Shown one piece after another: positions 26,411-37,670 of a DNA stretch of 64,000 nucleotides (positions are counted from its first letter, which is position 1; every line of letters begins with the position of its first letter). The notes beneath the pieces are model-generated. The model worked only from the letters and a program-made list of their open reading frames with translations. It did not search any database and had not been told where the DNA came from. The stretch is taken from assembly GCA_012295275.1 (NCBI GenBank), contig CM022666.1, forward strand, positions 5,878,058-5,942,057. The letters are read 5' to 3'. The position numbers and the translations under genes are program-made. This DNA comes from Chrysomallon squamiferum. Lineage: Eukaryota; Mollusca; Gastropoda; Neomphalida; Peltospiridae.

Positions 26411-26795
26411 TCGGCAGATCGAATCAACAGTCATGCTACAAGTGATAATTACAAACAGAAGATTCTTCTGTCACAGGGAGATATTTTTGAGACATTTTAT
26501 ATTCCTGGCCATGTAATAATAAATAGATGACTACAGATATTATTCCGATTACGTGTAACAAATCCTTATACCTTGCAGATGCGTAAATAATGACAGCCAC
26601 GGAAGAGACAACATCATTTATTTGGATCCTTTTTATTTATTTATTTATTTATTTATTTATTTTATGTTGTTGTTGAGTTTTTTTTTGTGGAGAAGGGGTA
26701 TGAAAAATTGGGTAGACTGAATAAACTGGATGGAAGATGATCCATCCATACCTTGTGTATTTGCTTTAGCCTCGCACGTTACGATCGATATACAG

Positions 26796-26891
26796 CTTAC
26801 GATAGTATGGAACCAGCTGGCACTGCAACATCAGTTACTGCACAATACGTGTTCGACCTTCTCCTAGACGGCAGCTTTCGAAACAGAGTAG
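26796..26891 (+). other. Putative 5' UTR exon of TNF copy A
   Basis: 'GTGTTCGACCTTCTCCTAGA' and 'GGCAGCTTTCGAAA' end at CAGAGTAG|GTATATGCG, a donor kept in the minus-strand copies (for example at 34612 and 44494). The next exon begins after TTTTGCAG at 27017. The frame meets TAG at the junction, so this is probably untranslated. The 5' end is not determined. Confidence 0.4.
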
Positions 26892-27017
26892 GTATATGCG
26901 TGTGTATCTGTGTGTCACTCAATACAAAAAAAGATCCAAATTATATCGAGCAGCATTCCAAATAGTGTGTATTTATTGCTAATAATATTTATTTATTTAT
27001 TTTGTCATGTTTTGCAG

Positions 27018-27376
27018 ATTACTTCTAAAGGAATTAAAAGTTGTTACACAAAAATGGTACCAGTTCGTCCAGTCATTGCCATTTCTCTTATGGTACTAAA
27101 CTTCATACTCATCAGTGTCATTGTATCTGTAACATTAAAAGAATTTCTGAACAGAGAAACCAACTTGTTGTTTGACCAGGAACTGTGTGTGAAAATCTTG
27201 TGCAAACCAGGAGAAAACTGTTGTGATGACAAATCTGCGAACAGAACCAGGAACAATACCACGTATTGCTGTTACAGAGATGGAGAAAAAGTGATCAGTG
27301 AAATTATGAAAAAGGTAAATTCTGTATCAAATTCTGAATTAAATACATTAAATAGAAGCAAAGAAAAGGTATGAAA

Positions 27377-27408
<32 letters not shown>

Positions 27409-27865
27409 AAAAGATAAAATATTTTAAAAAATTAAAAAGAAAATAATATTTGAATTATGAAAAGGAGAAATTAACTGTGCTGAAAAATATTTTTAAATTT
27501 AAAACTGATTATTAAGCACGAGTTTCAAAGTGGTTATTAACGTTCTTTTTAGAAACTAAGTGAAAGTCACACAAAAGCTGAGAAAAGTGGTAAGTTAACA
27601 CAGACACATATATACACACAGACATACATAAAAACACAGTCATGAAACACAGAAAACACACAAGGATACAAACACACAAAGACAAAGACAAAGACAAACA
27701 AACACAGACAGACAAAAACACAAAAAAGGCACACACACAAATAGAAACATATAACCACACATAATTTAAAATTCCACAGAAGTTTTTATAATTATGTATT
27801 TGCATGTACGTGTGTACGAGTCTATGTATGTATACAGTATCAGTGTATGGATGTGTGGGAGTGTC

Positions 27866-27918
<53 letters not shown>

Positions 27919-28907
27919 ATATATATATATATATATTTCAGAACAGAAACTTAAACAGATCAGAGAGGCTTAATAGTCTGAATAATAAAAACAATGTGAA
28001 GACATCAGCTCATCTACAAATGGAAGTGAATGCAACATATGACAAAAGTAAGAATACAAATAGTAGTAGCAGTGGTAGTAGCAGTAGTAGTAGAGTAGTA
28101 GTAGTAGTAGAGTACTAGTAATAGTAGTAGCAGTAGTAGTAATAGTAGTAGCAGCAGTAGTAGTAGTAGTAGTGATAGTAGTAGTAGAGCAGTTGTACTC
28201 GGTTAAAAGATGTGATTTGGTAATATATGTGGTAGTAGTAAAATAGAAGTAATAGTAGTAGTTCATTAAGCGTTGTCTATTAAAAGTAATAGTAGCAGTA
28301 ATCATTATTATAAGTGGTGGTTGAGAATAATAGAAAAAAATTATGATAAGAATAGTACTAGCAGTGTTACTAGTGATAATATCACTAGAAACACTAATAG
28401 TCAAAAGCAGGAGTTTGAAATAGTTGCACAAATATATTAGTAATACTAACTATAACTGCTGACAATTTAAAATAAAAATATTATTTAAAAATCATTTATT
28501 CTTACAAACTTTTCAGACACACGGAAGCCTCTCATCAAATGGGCGTCGTCTGGTAAAGATCGTTTGTGAAAGGAGCTGCTGCTGTTGTGGCTGGCCGGGA
28601 TTCAAGTCAAACCGCGCTGCTTACTACTTCATATACAGCAACGTTTTATTCCATGCCAACCAAATGAGAGAGCTAGAATACGTGGAGGCTGTGTCACTCA
28701 ATTGAAAAATATCCAAATTATGTTGTACTCTACAGAAATCCTCAAACAACATGCAAAGTCTCTGAAGAAAGCCACGAAGGTTTTGTTACTTCCTACATTG
28801 GAGCTGTTTACTACCTGAAAGCCAATGACACTGTAGTGGTGAGAACATCAGTTGTGAACAGAATTTTGAGATCCTGAAAAACTTACTTTGGCCTGTATAT
28901 GCTCTGA
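27018..28907 (+). pseudogene. TNF superfamily ligand, copy A (degraded)
   Basis: Exons: 27018-27314 (ATG at 27054, MVPVRPVIAIS...), 27553-27589, 27942-28047 and 28517-28907. Exons 2 and 3 and their splice sites are intact and give a type II membrane anchor and cysteine-rich stalk. Exon 4 is 106 instead of 108 nt (a lesion in the REVAHRL segment). Exon 5 has several small indels relative to the other copies, and the RDPQTT codons are disrupted just before TYFGLYML-stop. The copy retains the natural C-terminus, and AATAAA lies at 28996-29001. It sits next to a contig end, so some indels may be sequence errors. The N-terminus (MVPVRP) matches copy I rather than the others (MKSILP). Confidence 0.75.
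27867..27935. repeat. (TG)n then (TA)n in TNF intron 3
   Basis: A TG run followed by TA repeats directly abuts the TTTCAG acceptor of exon 4. The same arrangement, as (TA)n/(CA)n on the plus strand, recurs in every minus copy, for example 33540-33602, 36786-36849 and 43408-43472. Confidence 0.9.
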
Positions 28908-29260
28908 AAGAAAGACACGAACATCTTGAATAAGGAACTGTTAAAGGGAGTCATGAACATTTAAAAGTTCAGTTTAAAACACAAAAGAATTATGAAATAA
29001 ATAAGTTAGTTTATCAAAGTAAAAGTTCACAAATTAATTTACTGTCAGTACATTTTAATGTTAAAATTAACAGGTCACAGAATAATTTCCTCAGTCTGGT
29101 GACCTAATCAAACGATTCTTTGTCCGACTTTCTATGTGAGAATGAGCATGTTTTGCTTATCGTTTGACTTTGACAACTTTTCACTTCACAATAGAGTACG
29201 TTAGACTGGACCAAATCAAACGAAAACAGTTTCAATGATATTCCACGTGTCTTCCTCCTT
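28908..29260 (-). repeat. TNF 3' flank, inverted copy of 42060-42430 and 60240-60597
   Basis: This matches the reverse complement of the sequence downstream of copies E and I, for example 'GTCGGACAAAGAATC' read on the minus strand. It shows that copies A, E and I keep the ancestral 3' flank that C, D, F, G and H have lost. It runs into the assembly gap. Confidence 0.85.
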
Positions 29261-29460
29261 NNNNNNNNNNNNNNNNNNNNNNNNNNNNNNNNNNNNNNNN
29301 NNNNNNNNNNNNNNNNNNNNNNNNNNNNNNNNNNNNNNNNNNNNNNNNNNNNNNNNNNNNNNNNNNNNNNNNNNNNNNNNNNNNNNNNNNNNNNNNNNNN
29401 NNNNNNNNNNNNNNNNNNNNNNNNNNNNNNNNNNNNNNNNNNNNNNNNNNNNNNNNNNNN
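29261..29460. other. Assembly gap, 200 N
   Basis: Exactly 200 N, the same length as the second gap, so it is probably a fixed-size scaffolding placeholder. It removes the end of exon 5 of copy B and separates convergent copies A and B. Confidence 0.95.
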
Positions 29461-30227
29461 TCTTCGTACTTTGGATGTTGTTTGAGGATTTCTGTAGAGT
29501 ACAACATAATTTGGATATTTTTCAATTGAGTGACACAGCCTAGCGTATTCTAGCTCTCTGACTTGGTTGGCATGGAATAAAACGTTGCTGTATATGAAGT
29601 AGTAAGCAGCTTCTTTGACTTGAATCCCGTCAGCGACAACAGCTGCAGCTCCTTTCACAAACGATCTTTACCAGACGACGTCCATTTTAATGAGAGGCTT
29701 CGATTATTGTCTGAAAAGTTTTTAGAACAAATTATAATTAAATAATATTTTATTTTAAATTGTCAGCAGTATAGTTAGTATTACTAATATATTTCTGCAA
29801 CTACTTCGACTCTAACGATACTAGTGTTTCCTAGTGATGGTATCATTAGTAACACTGCTTTAAATACTATTGCTTATCATAATTTATAATTATTCCCGAA
29901 CCATAACTTATAACGGTGCTGCTTTACTTTTGTTGAACAACGTTTTTAAATAGCTACTACTATTACTTCTATTTTAGTACTACCGCATATATTACCAAAT
30001 CATCTTTTGACCGAGTACATCTGCTCTGCTACTATCACTACTACTACTACTACTGCTACTACTATTACTACTACTGCTACTACTGTTTGTTTTCTTGCTT
30101 TTGTCATGTGTTGCATTCACTTCCATTTGTAGATGAGCTGATGTCTTTACATTGTTTTTATTATTCAGACGATGAGCGACCTCTGATCTGTTTAAGTTTC
30201 TGTTCTGAAATATATATATATACACAT

Positions 30228-30262
<35 letters not shown>

Positions 30263-31100
30263 CACTCCACACATCCATACACTGATACTGTATACATACA
30301 TAGACTTCGTACACACACGTTACATGCAAATACATTATTATAAAATCTTTTACATTTTTTAATTATGTGGTTATATGTTTCTATTTATTAGTAATATTAC
30401 TTTGCCCTTTTTGTCATAATCTGTGTTTGTTGTCTTTAATCTTTGTGTGTTTGTATCCTTGTTGTGTTTTCTGTGTTTGTCTGACTTTATGTTTTTATAT
30501 TATGGTGTATATATGTGTGTCTGTATTAACTTACCACTTTTCTCAGCTTTTGTATGACTTTCCTCAAGTTCTAAAACAATGTTAATAACCAATTTCAAAC
30601 TAATAGTCACAATAATCAGTTTTAAATTTATAAAAATATTTTCAACACTATTAATTTCTCTTTTAATAACTCAAATATTATTATTTCATTTATAGTGAAT
30701 TTAACTTTTATTATTTTTTATAGAGGATTTACCTCTTTCATAATTTCATATCTCAAAAACATTTTTTTATTCATTTAATATATTTATGGAATATAAGTTT
30801 TAGAATTAAATACAGAATTTTCTTTTTCATAGATTTCCTTATCATACTTTTTTCCATCTCTGTAACAGCAATACACATTGGTTGTGTTCACACCCCAAAA
30901 GTTCTATTCATTAGATTTATCATCACAACCGTTTTTCTCCTGGTTTGCACAGAGATTTTTCACACTGAGTTCCTGCTCAAACAACAAGTTGGTTTCTCTG
31001 TTCAGAAATTCTTTTAATGTTACAGATACAATGACAAAGATGAGTATCAGATTTAGTACCATAAGAGAAAATAGTATTAGCAGGAAGGAATTGACTTCAT
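29461..31100 (-). pseudogene. TNF superfamily ligand, copy B (partial, broken)
   Basis: Exon 2 runs from 31100 (MK start) to about 30820 and carries several indels. Its donor GT is lost (AAAAAG followed by AAAATTC). Exon 3 (30535-30570) is one base short. Exon 4 (30109-30204) is shorter than the normal 108 nt and has a GC donor. Exon 5 starts at 29710 and reads KGAAAVVADGIQVKEAAYYF and NPQTTSKVRR before the gap. The missing donor and the indels make it a pseudogene unless this contig end is error-rich. Confidence 0.75.
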
Positions 31101-31154
31101 TTTGTGTAACAACTTTTAAATTCCTTTAGAAGTAATCTGCAAAACATGACAAAA

Positions 31155-31198
<44 letters not shown>

Positions 31199-31865
31199 AT
31201 TATTAGCAATAAATACACACTGTTTGGAATGCTGCTTGATATAATTTGGATATTTTGTATTGAGTGACACACAGACACACACATATACCTACTCTCTACA
31301 CATTGCATCGTTTTCGAAAGCTGCCGTCTAGGAGAAAGTCGAAGACATGTTTGTACATAAATAACTGATGTTGCAGTGACACGGTGACACAGCTAGCAGG
31401 TTCTGTACTATCGTAAAACTGTATATCGATCGTAAAGTGCGATTCTGATAAGGGCTAAAGCAAATGCACAATATATCCATCATCTTCCATCCAGTCTACC
31501 CAATTTTCATGCCCTTCTCCACAAAAACAACAACAACAATAAAATAAATAAATAAATTAAATAAAAAGGATCCAAATAAAATGATGCTTTCTGTCTCTTC
31601 TGTGGCTGTCATTATTTACGCATGAACAAGTTATAATTTTATGTAATATATATAATCTACAATAAAGTAAAATATTTACCTACTGGCTACCTAAAATTCG
31701 GCTGCCAGTCTTCATTCAGTCATGGTTAAAACAAATTCTCTACTTTCTCTGCTTCCAAATTAAGGGGCTGTGTTCTCACAAGCGTTTTTGAGCTTACCAT
31801 ATTCTAAAATGGTAAAGAGATGAAGCATGGGTTTGTTTCGAGGAATGGCTTTTGACTGGCTATAA

Positions 31866-31873
31866 TGACGTAA
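31866..31873 (-). promoter_or_regulatory. CRE-like element upstream of copy B
   Basis: TTACGTCA on the gene strand, about 470 bases upstream of the putative first exon. The same element with flanking AGCCATTCCTCG occurs upstream of copies C (35183), E (45065), F (48338) and G (51577). Possible promoter element; unproven. Confidence 0.3.
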
Positions 31874-32279
31874 CATCTGCTGTGTTTGGTTTTATTGATT
31901 TTTCTTCTGTCATATTTATTTATTTTAACATGGATTTCAGGTTAACATATACTCATTAACTTATACTATGAATAAAATGAGCAAAGTTGATACCTGTGTA
32001 GTTTTGGTGTTTTGTTCATAAATAAACTACATATTATAGTTATTACTAGTATAGTTGCAGTAGTAGTAGTAGTAATAGTAGTAGCTGTTATTGTTGTTGT
32101 TGTCATTGTCGTTATTGTTAAGTGGCGATAAAATGTACAGATTACAAATGTAAAGAATTTCCAGCCAGGATTTATTATTACAGGGCCAGGAATATAAAAT
32201 GTCTCAAGAAGTATCTACCTGTAACGAAAAGAATCCTCTGTTTGTAAATGTCTTGTCATGACTGTGATTCAGTCTGCGA

Positions 32280-32280
32280 A

Positions 32281-32323
<43 letters not shown>

Positions 32324-32588
32324 ATGGCCGAATAATGACGAACAAGATCAATGAATGAATGAAATAAAATTGAAATAAATAAAATAAAAAAATAAAAATG
32401 AGATTAATAAAATCAAATTAAATGAAAATCAAAAAATGATAAAAATAAAATAAATAAGAATGAATTTTTAAAATAAAATAAATAAATAAATAAAAAATAA
32501 AACATAATAATTTAAAAAGGTAAAAGTAAAGTAAAATAAAATAAAACGAAAATAAATAAATTAATAAATAATAAATAAATAAATAAAT
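32280..32588. repeat. AAAT-rich spacer downstream of copy C
   Basis: Imperfect AAAT repeats with the FLYWCH-block landmarks (AAATGAAAATCAAAAAATGA). They join TNF sequence at 'AAATGTTGTCTGAGG'. Confidence 0.85.
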
Positions 32589-33566
32589 GTTGTCTGAGGA
32601 TCTCTCACAATTCTGTTCACAACTGATGTTCTCACCACTACAGTGTCATTGGCTTTCAGGTAGTAAACAGCTCCAATGTAGGAAGTAACAAAACCTTCCT
32701 GCTTTCTTCGTACTTTGCATGTTGTTTGAGGATTTCTGTATAGTACAACATAATTTGGATATTTTTCAATTGAGTGACACAGCCTAGCGTATTCTAGCTC
32801 TCTCATTTGGTTGGCATGGAATAAAACGTTGCTGTATATGAAGTAGTAAGCAGCGTGTTTGACTTGAATCCCGTCAGCGACAACAGCAGCAGCTCCTTTC
32901 ACAAACGATCTTTTACCAGACGACGTCCATTTGATGAGAGGCTTCGGTGTGTCTGAAAAGTTTGTAAGAACAAATTATAATTAAATAATATTTTTATTTT
33001 AAATTGTCAGCAGTTATAGTTAGTATTACTAATATATTTGTGCAACTACTTCAAACTCCTGCTTTTGACTACTAGTGTTTCTAGTGATATTATCACTAGT
33101 AACACTGCTAGTACTATTCTTATCATAATTTCTTCTATTATTCCCGAACCACCACTTATAACGAAGTGATTACTGCTACTATTACTTTTAATAGACAACG
33201 TTTTAAGTAACTACTATTATTACTTCTATTTTACTACTACCACATATATTACCAAATCACATCTTTTAACCGAGTACAACTGCTCTACTATTACTATCAC
33301 TACTACTACTACTACTACTGCTGCTACTACTATTACTACTACTGATACTACTATTACTAGTACTCTACTACTACTACTACTGCTACTACTATTACTACTA
33401 CTGCTACTACTATTTGTTTTCTTACTTTTGTCATATGTTGCATTCACTTCCATTTGTAGATGAGCCGATGTCTTTACATTGTTTTTATTATTCAGACGAT
33501 GAGCGACCTCTCTGATCTGTTTAAGTTTCTGTTCTGAAATATATATATATATATATATATACACAT

Positions 33567-33605
<39 letters not shown>

Positions 33606-34430
33606 TAGACACTCCCACACATCCATACACTGATACTGTATACATATATAGACTCGTACACACCTACATGCAAATACATTATTATAAAAACTTTTGTGGA
33701 ATTTTAAATTATGTGTGGTTATATGTTTCTATTTGTGTGTGTGCCTTTTTGTGTTTGTGTCTGTCTGTGTTTGTTTGTCTTTGCCTTTATGTGTTTGTAT
33801 CCTTGTGTGTTTTCTGTGTTTATGCGACTATCTTTTTATGTATGTCTGTGTGTGTATATATGTCTGTGTTAACTTACCACTTTTCTCAGCTTTTGTATGA
33901 CTTTCACTCAGTTTCTAAAAAGAACGTTAATAACCAATTTGAAACTAGTCCACAATAATCAGTTTTAAATTTATAAATATTTTTCAGCACTATTAATTTC
34001 TCCTTTTCATAATTCACATATTATTATTTCATTTATAGTGAATTTAACTTTTTATTATTTTTATAGAGAATTTACCTCTTTCATAATTTCATATTTCCAG
34101 AAAACATTTTTTTTATTCAGTTAATGTATTTATGGAATATAAGTTTTTAGAATTAAATACAGAATTTACCTTTTTCATAATTTCACTTATCACTTTTTCT
34201 CCATCTCTGTAACAGCAATACGTGGTATTGTTCCTGGTTCTGTTCGTAGATTTGTCATCACAACAGTTTTCTCCTGGTTTGCACGAGATTTTCACACACA
34301 GTTCCTGCTCAAACAACAAGTTGGTTTCTCTGTTCAGAAATTCTTTTAATGTTACAGATACAATGACAAAGATGAGTATCAGATTTAGTACCATAAGAGA
34401 AATGGCAATGGCAGGAAGAATTGACTTCAT
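32561..34430 (-). CDS. TNF superfamily ligand, copy C (open, chimeric C-terminus)
   Basis: Exons: 34170-34430 (261 nt, start MKSILPAIAIS), 33878-33914 (37 nt), 33426-33533 (108 nt) and 32561-32952. All junction phases match copy I and no stop interrupts, giving about 265 aa. Order: short cytoplasmic tail, one membrane helix (about residues 5-27), a stalk with Cys-x4-Cys-x5-CysCys-x14-CysCys and N-glycosylation sites, then the TNF homology domain from TSAHLQMEV through YYFIYSNVLF and SYIGAVYYLKAND. After RDPQTT the normal YFGLYML is replaced by FIYLFIIY-stop encoded by the AAAT spacer. TNF ligands act as trimers on TNF receptors in immunity and cell death; activity with this altered last strand is uncertain. 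Confidence 0.75.
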
Positions 34431-34483
34431 TTTGTGTAACAACTTTTAATTCCTTTAGAAGTAATCTGCAAAACATGACAAAA

Positions 34484-34514
<31 letters not shown>

Positions 34515-34611
34515 ATATTATTAGCAATAAATACACACTGTTTGGAATGCTGCTTGATATAATTTGGATATTTTTGTATTGAGTGACACACAGACACACA
34601 CACGCATATAC

Positions 34612-34715
34612 CTACTCTGCACATTGCATCGTTTTCGAAAGCTGCCGTCTAGGAGAAAGTCGAAGACGTAATTGTGCCAGTAACTGATGTTGCAGTGACA
34701 CAGTGACACAGCTGT
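34612..34715 (-). other. Putative 5' UTR exon of TNF copy C
   Basis: Ends at AGAGTAG|GTATATGCG and contains TTCGACTTTCTCCTAGACGG. Equivalents occur at about 37845-37960 (D), 44494-44597 (E), 47767-47870 (F), 50990-51110 (G) and 54229-54360 (H). The D and H versions carry a different 5' extension (GGAAGCTTTACAGCTGGTGA-like). Confidence 0.4.
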
Positions 34716-35171
34716 AAAGGTTCTGTACTATCGTAAACTGTATATCGATCGTAAAGTGCGATTCTGATAAGGCTAAAGCAAATGCACAATATATCCATCA
34801 TCTTCCATCCAGTCTACCCAATTTTTCATACCCCTTCTCCACAAAAACAACAACAGCAACATAAAATAAATAAATAAATTAAATAAAAAGGATCCAAATA
34901 AATGATGCTGTCTCTTCTGTAGCTGTCATTATTTACGCATGAGCAAGTTATAATTTTATGTAAATATATATAATCTACGAAATAAGTAAAATATTTACCT
35001 ACTGACCTAAATTCGGCTGCATCAGTCTTCATTCAGTCATAGTTAAAACAAATTCTCTACTTTCTCTAACAAATTAAGGGGCTGTGTTTCTCACAAAGCG
35101 TTTTTGAGCTTACCATATTCTAAAAATAGTAAGAGATGAAGCATAGGTTTGTTTCCGAGGAATGGCTTTTG

Positions 35172-35190
35172 ATTGGCTATAATGACGTAA
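35172..35190 (-). promoter_or_regulatory. CRE plus CCAAT-box module upstream of copy C
   Basis: On the gene strand this reads TTACGTCATTATAGCCAAT, an ATF/CRE-like site and a perfect CCAAT box 5 bases apart. Copies B, E, F and G keep the CRE but read GCCAGTC, which breaks the CCAAT box. It lies about 460 bases upstream of the putative first exon. This is a motif-level prediction only. Confidence 0.35.
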
Positions 35191-35589
35191 CATCTGCTGT
35201 GTTTGGTTTTATTGATTTTTCTTCTGTCATATTTTATTTATTTGCTGTGGATTTCGGAGTTAACGTATACTCATTTAACATACTATGAATAAAATGAGCA
35301 AAGTTATTACCTGTGTAGTTTTGGTGTTTTGTTCATAAATAAACTACATATTATAGTTATTACTAGTATAGTTGCAGTAGTAGTAGTAGTAATAGTAGTA
35401 GCTGTTGTTGTTGTTGTTGTTGTCATTGTCGTTATTGTTAAGTGAGCGATAAAAATGTACAGATTACAAATGTGAGAATTTCCAGCCAGGATTTATTATT
35501 ACAGGGCCAGGAATATAAAATGTCTCAGAAGTATCTACCTGTAACGAAAGAATCCTCTGTTTGTAAATGTCACTTGTATCATGACTGTT

Positions 35590-35605
35590 GATTCAGTCTG
35601 CCGAA

Positions 35606-35644
<39 letters not shown>

Positions 35645-35905
35645 ATGAGCGAATAAACGAACGAACGAATCAATGAATGAATGAAATAAAGTGAAATAAA
35701 TAAAAATAAAAAATAAAAATGAGATTAATAAATCAAATTAAATGAAAATCAAAAAATGATAAAAATAAAATAAATAAGAATGAATTTTTTAAAATTAAAA
35801 TAAATAAATAAATAAAAATAAAACATAATAATTTAAAAAGGTAAAAAGTAAAGTAAAATAAATAAACGAAAATAAATAAATTAATAAATAATAAATAAAT
35901 AAATA
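35590..35905. repeat. AAAT spacer between TNF units C and D
   Basis: Perfect AAAT repeats followed by the FLYWCH-block-derived low-complexity sequence, ending at 'AATAATG|TTGTCTGAGG'. The same spacer separates units at about 45485-45807, 48760-49060 and 51998-52297. Confidence 0.9.
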
Positions 35906-35950
35906 ATGTTGTCTGAGGATCTCTCAAAATTCTGTTCACAACTGATGTTC

Positions 35951-36806
35951 TCACCACCAAGTGTCATTGGCTTTCAGGTAGTAAACAGCTCCAATGTAGG
36001 AAGTAGCAAAACCTTCCTGGTATCTTCGTACTTTGGATGTTGTTTGAGGATTTCTGTAGAGTACAACATAATTTGGATATTTTTCAATTGAGTGACACAG
36101 CCTAGCGTATTCTAGCTCTCTGACTTGGTTGGCATGGAATAAAACGTTGCTGTATATGAAGTAGTAAGCAGCTTCTTTGACTTGAATCCCGTCAGCGACA
36201 ACAGCTGCAGCTCCTTTCACAAACGATCTTTTACCAGACGACGTCCATTTGATGAGAGGCTTCGGTGTCTGAAAAGTTTTTAGAACAAATTATAATTAAA
36301 TAATATTTTATTTTAAATTGTCAGCAGTTATAGTTAGTATTACTAATATATTTGTGCAACTACTTCAAACTCCTGCTTTTGACTACTAGTGTTTCTAGTG
36401 ATAGTATCATTAGTAACACTGCTAGTACTATTCTTATCATAATTTATAATTATTCCCGAACCACCACTTATAACGAAGTGATTACTGCTACTATTACTTT
36501 TACCAGAACAACGTTTTAAATAACTACTACTATTACTTCTATTTTAGTACTACCGCATATATTACCAAATCACATCTTTTGACCGAGTACATCTGCTCTA
36601 CTACTACTATCACTACTACTACTACTACTGCTACTACTATTACTACTACTGCTACTACTATTTGTTTTCTTACTTTTGTCATATGTTGCATTCACTTCCA
36701 TTTGTAGATGAGCTGATGTCTTTACATTGTTTTTATTATTCAGACGATGAGCGACCTCTCTGATCTGTTTAAGTTTCTGTTCTGAAATATATATATATAT
36801 ACACAT

Positions 36807-36854
<48 letters not shown>

Positions 36855-37670
36855 TCCCACACATCCATACACTGATACTGTATACATACATAGACTCGTA
36901 CACACGTACATGCAAATACATTATTATAAAAACTTTTGTGGAATTTTAAATTATGTGTGGTTATATGTTTCTATTTGTGTGTGTGCCTTTTTGTGTTTTT
37001 GTCTGTCTGTGTTTGTTTGTCTTTGTCTTTGTGTGTTTGTATCCTTGTGTGTTTTCTGTGTTTATGCGACTTTATGTTTTTATGTATGAGTGTATATATG
37101 TGTGTCTGTATTAACTTACCACTTTTCTCAGCTTTTGTATGACTTTCACTCAGTTTCTAAAAACAATGTTAATAACCAATTTGAAACTAGTCCACAATAA
37201 TCAGTTTTAAATTTATAAATATTTTTCAGCACTATTAATTTCTCTTTTAATAACTCAAATATTATTATTTCATTTATAGTGAATTTAACTTTTTATTATT
37301 TTTATAGAGAATTTACCTCTTTCATAATTTCATATCTCGAGAAAACATTTTTTTTATTCATTTAATATATTTATGGAATATAAGTTTTTAGAATTAAATA
37401 CAGAATTTACCTTTTCATAATTTCACTGATCACTTTTTCTCCATCACTGTAACAGCAATACGTGGTATTCTTCCTGGTTCTGTTCGTAGATTTGTCATCA
37501 CAACAGTTTTCTCCTGGTTTACACGAGATTTTCACACACATTTCCTGCTCAAACAACAAGTTGGTTTCTCTGTTCAGAAATTCTTTTAATGTTACAGATG
37601 CAATGAAACTGATGAGTATCAAGTTTAGTACCATAAGAGAAATGGCAATGACAGGAAGAATTGACTTCAT
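35951..37670 (-). pseudogene. TNF superfamily ligand, copy D (frameshifted)
   Basis: Exon 2 runs 37670-37411 (MKSILPVIAIS..., 260 nt, one A missing before the donor). Exon 4 (about 36675-36780) retains EQKLKQIREVAHRL and TSAHLQMEV. Exon 5 begins at 36268 with two bases missing (CAGACACCG instead of CAGACACACCG). A one-base deletion turns ANDTVVVRTS into ANDTWW-stop at 35951, and this lesion is shared with F, G and H. TNF similarity continues out of frame to RDPQTT at 35906 and then joins the AAAT spacer. It adjoins block P2, as copy H adjoins P3. Confidence 0.8.

Noticed and set aside
27970-28431. 153-codon minus-strand frame rich in Tyr, Thr and Leu
   Set aside because: Antisense to the (AGT)n intron 4 array of copy A. 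A similar plus-strand frame at 52774-53157 is antisense to copy H.
34113-34449. Plus-strand frames over TNF exon 2 (MVLFLVLFVDLSSQQF...)
   Set aside because: Antisense shadow of the coding exon, repeated in every copy because the copies are similar.
34826-35032. 68-codon minus-strand frame MKTDAAEFRSVGKYF..., repeated in units C, E, F and G
   Set aside because: Repeated only because the units are duplicated. The tail is AAAT and AAC repeat (YLIYLFILCCCCCF), with no splice link to exon 2 seen. It is more likely 5' non-coding sequence.
35733-35960. 75-codon hydrophobic frame MVVRTSVVNRIL... running into the AAAT spacer
   Set aside because: It needs a non-ATG start and lies after the ANDTWW stop. 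Its hydrophobic tail is translated AAAT repeat, so it was treated as part of the pseudogene and not as a membrane protein.
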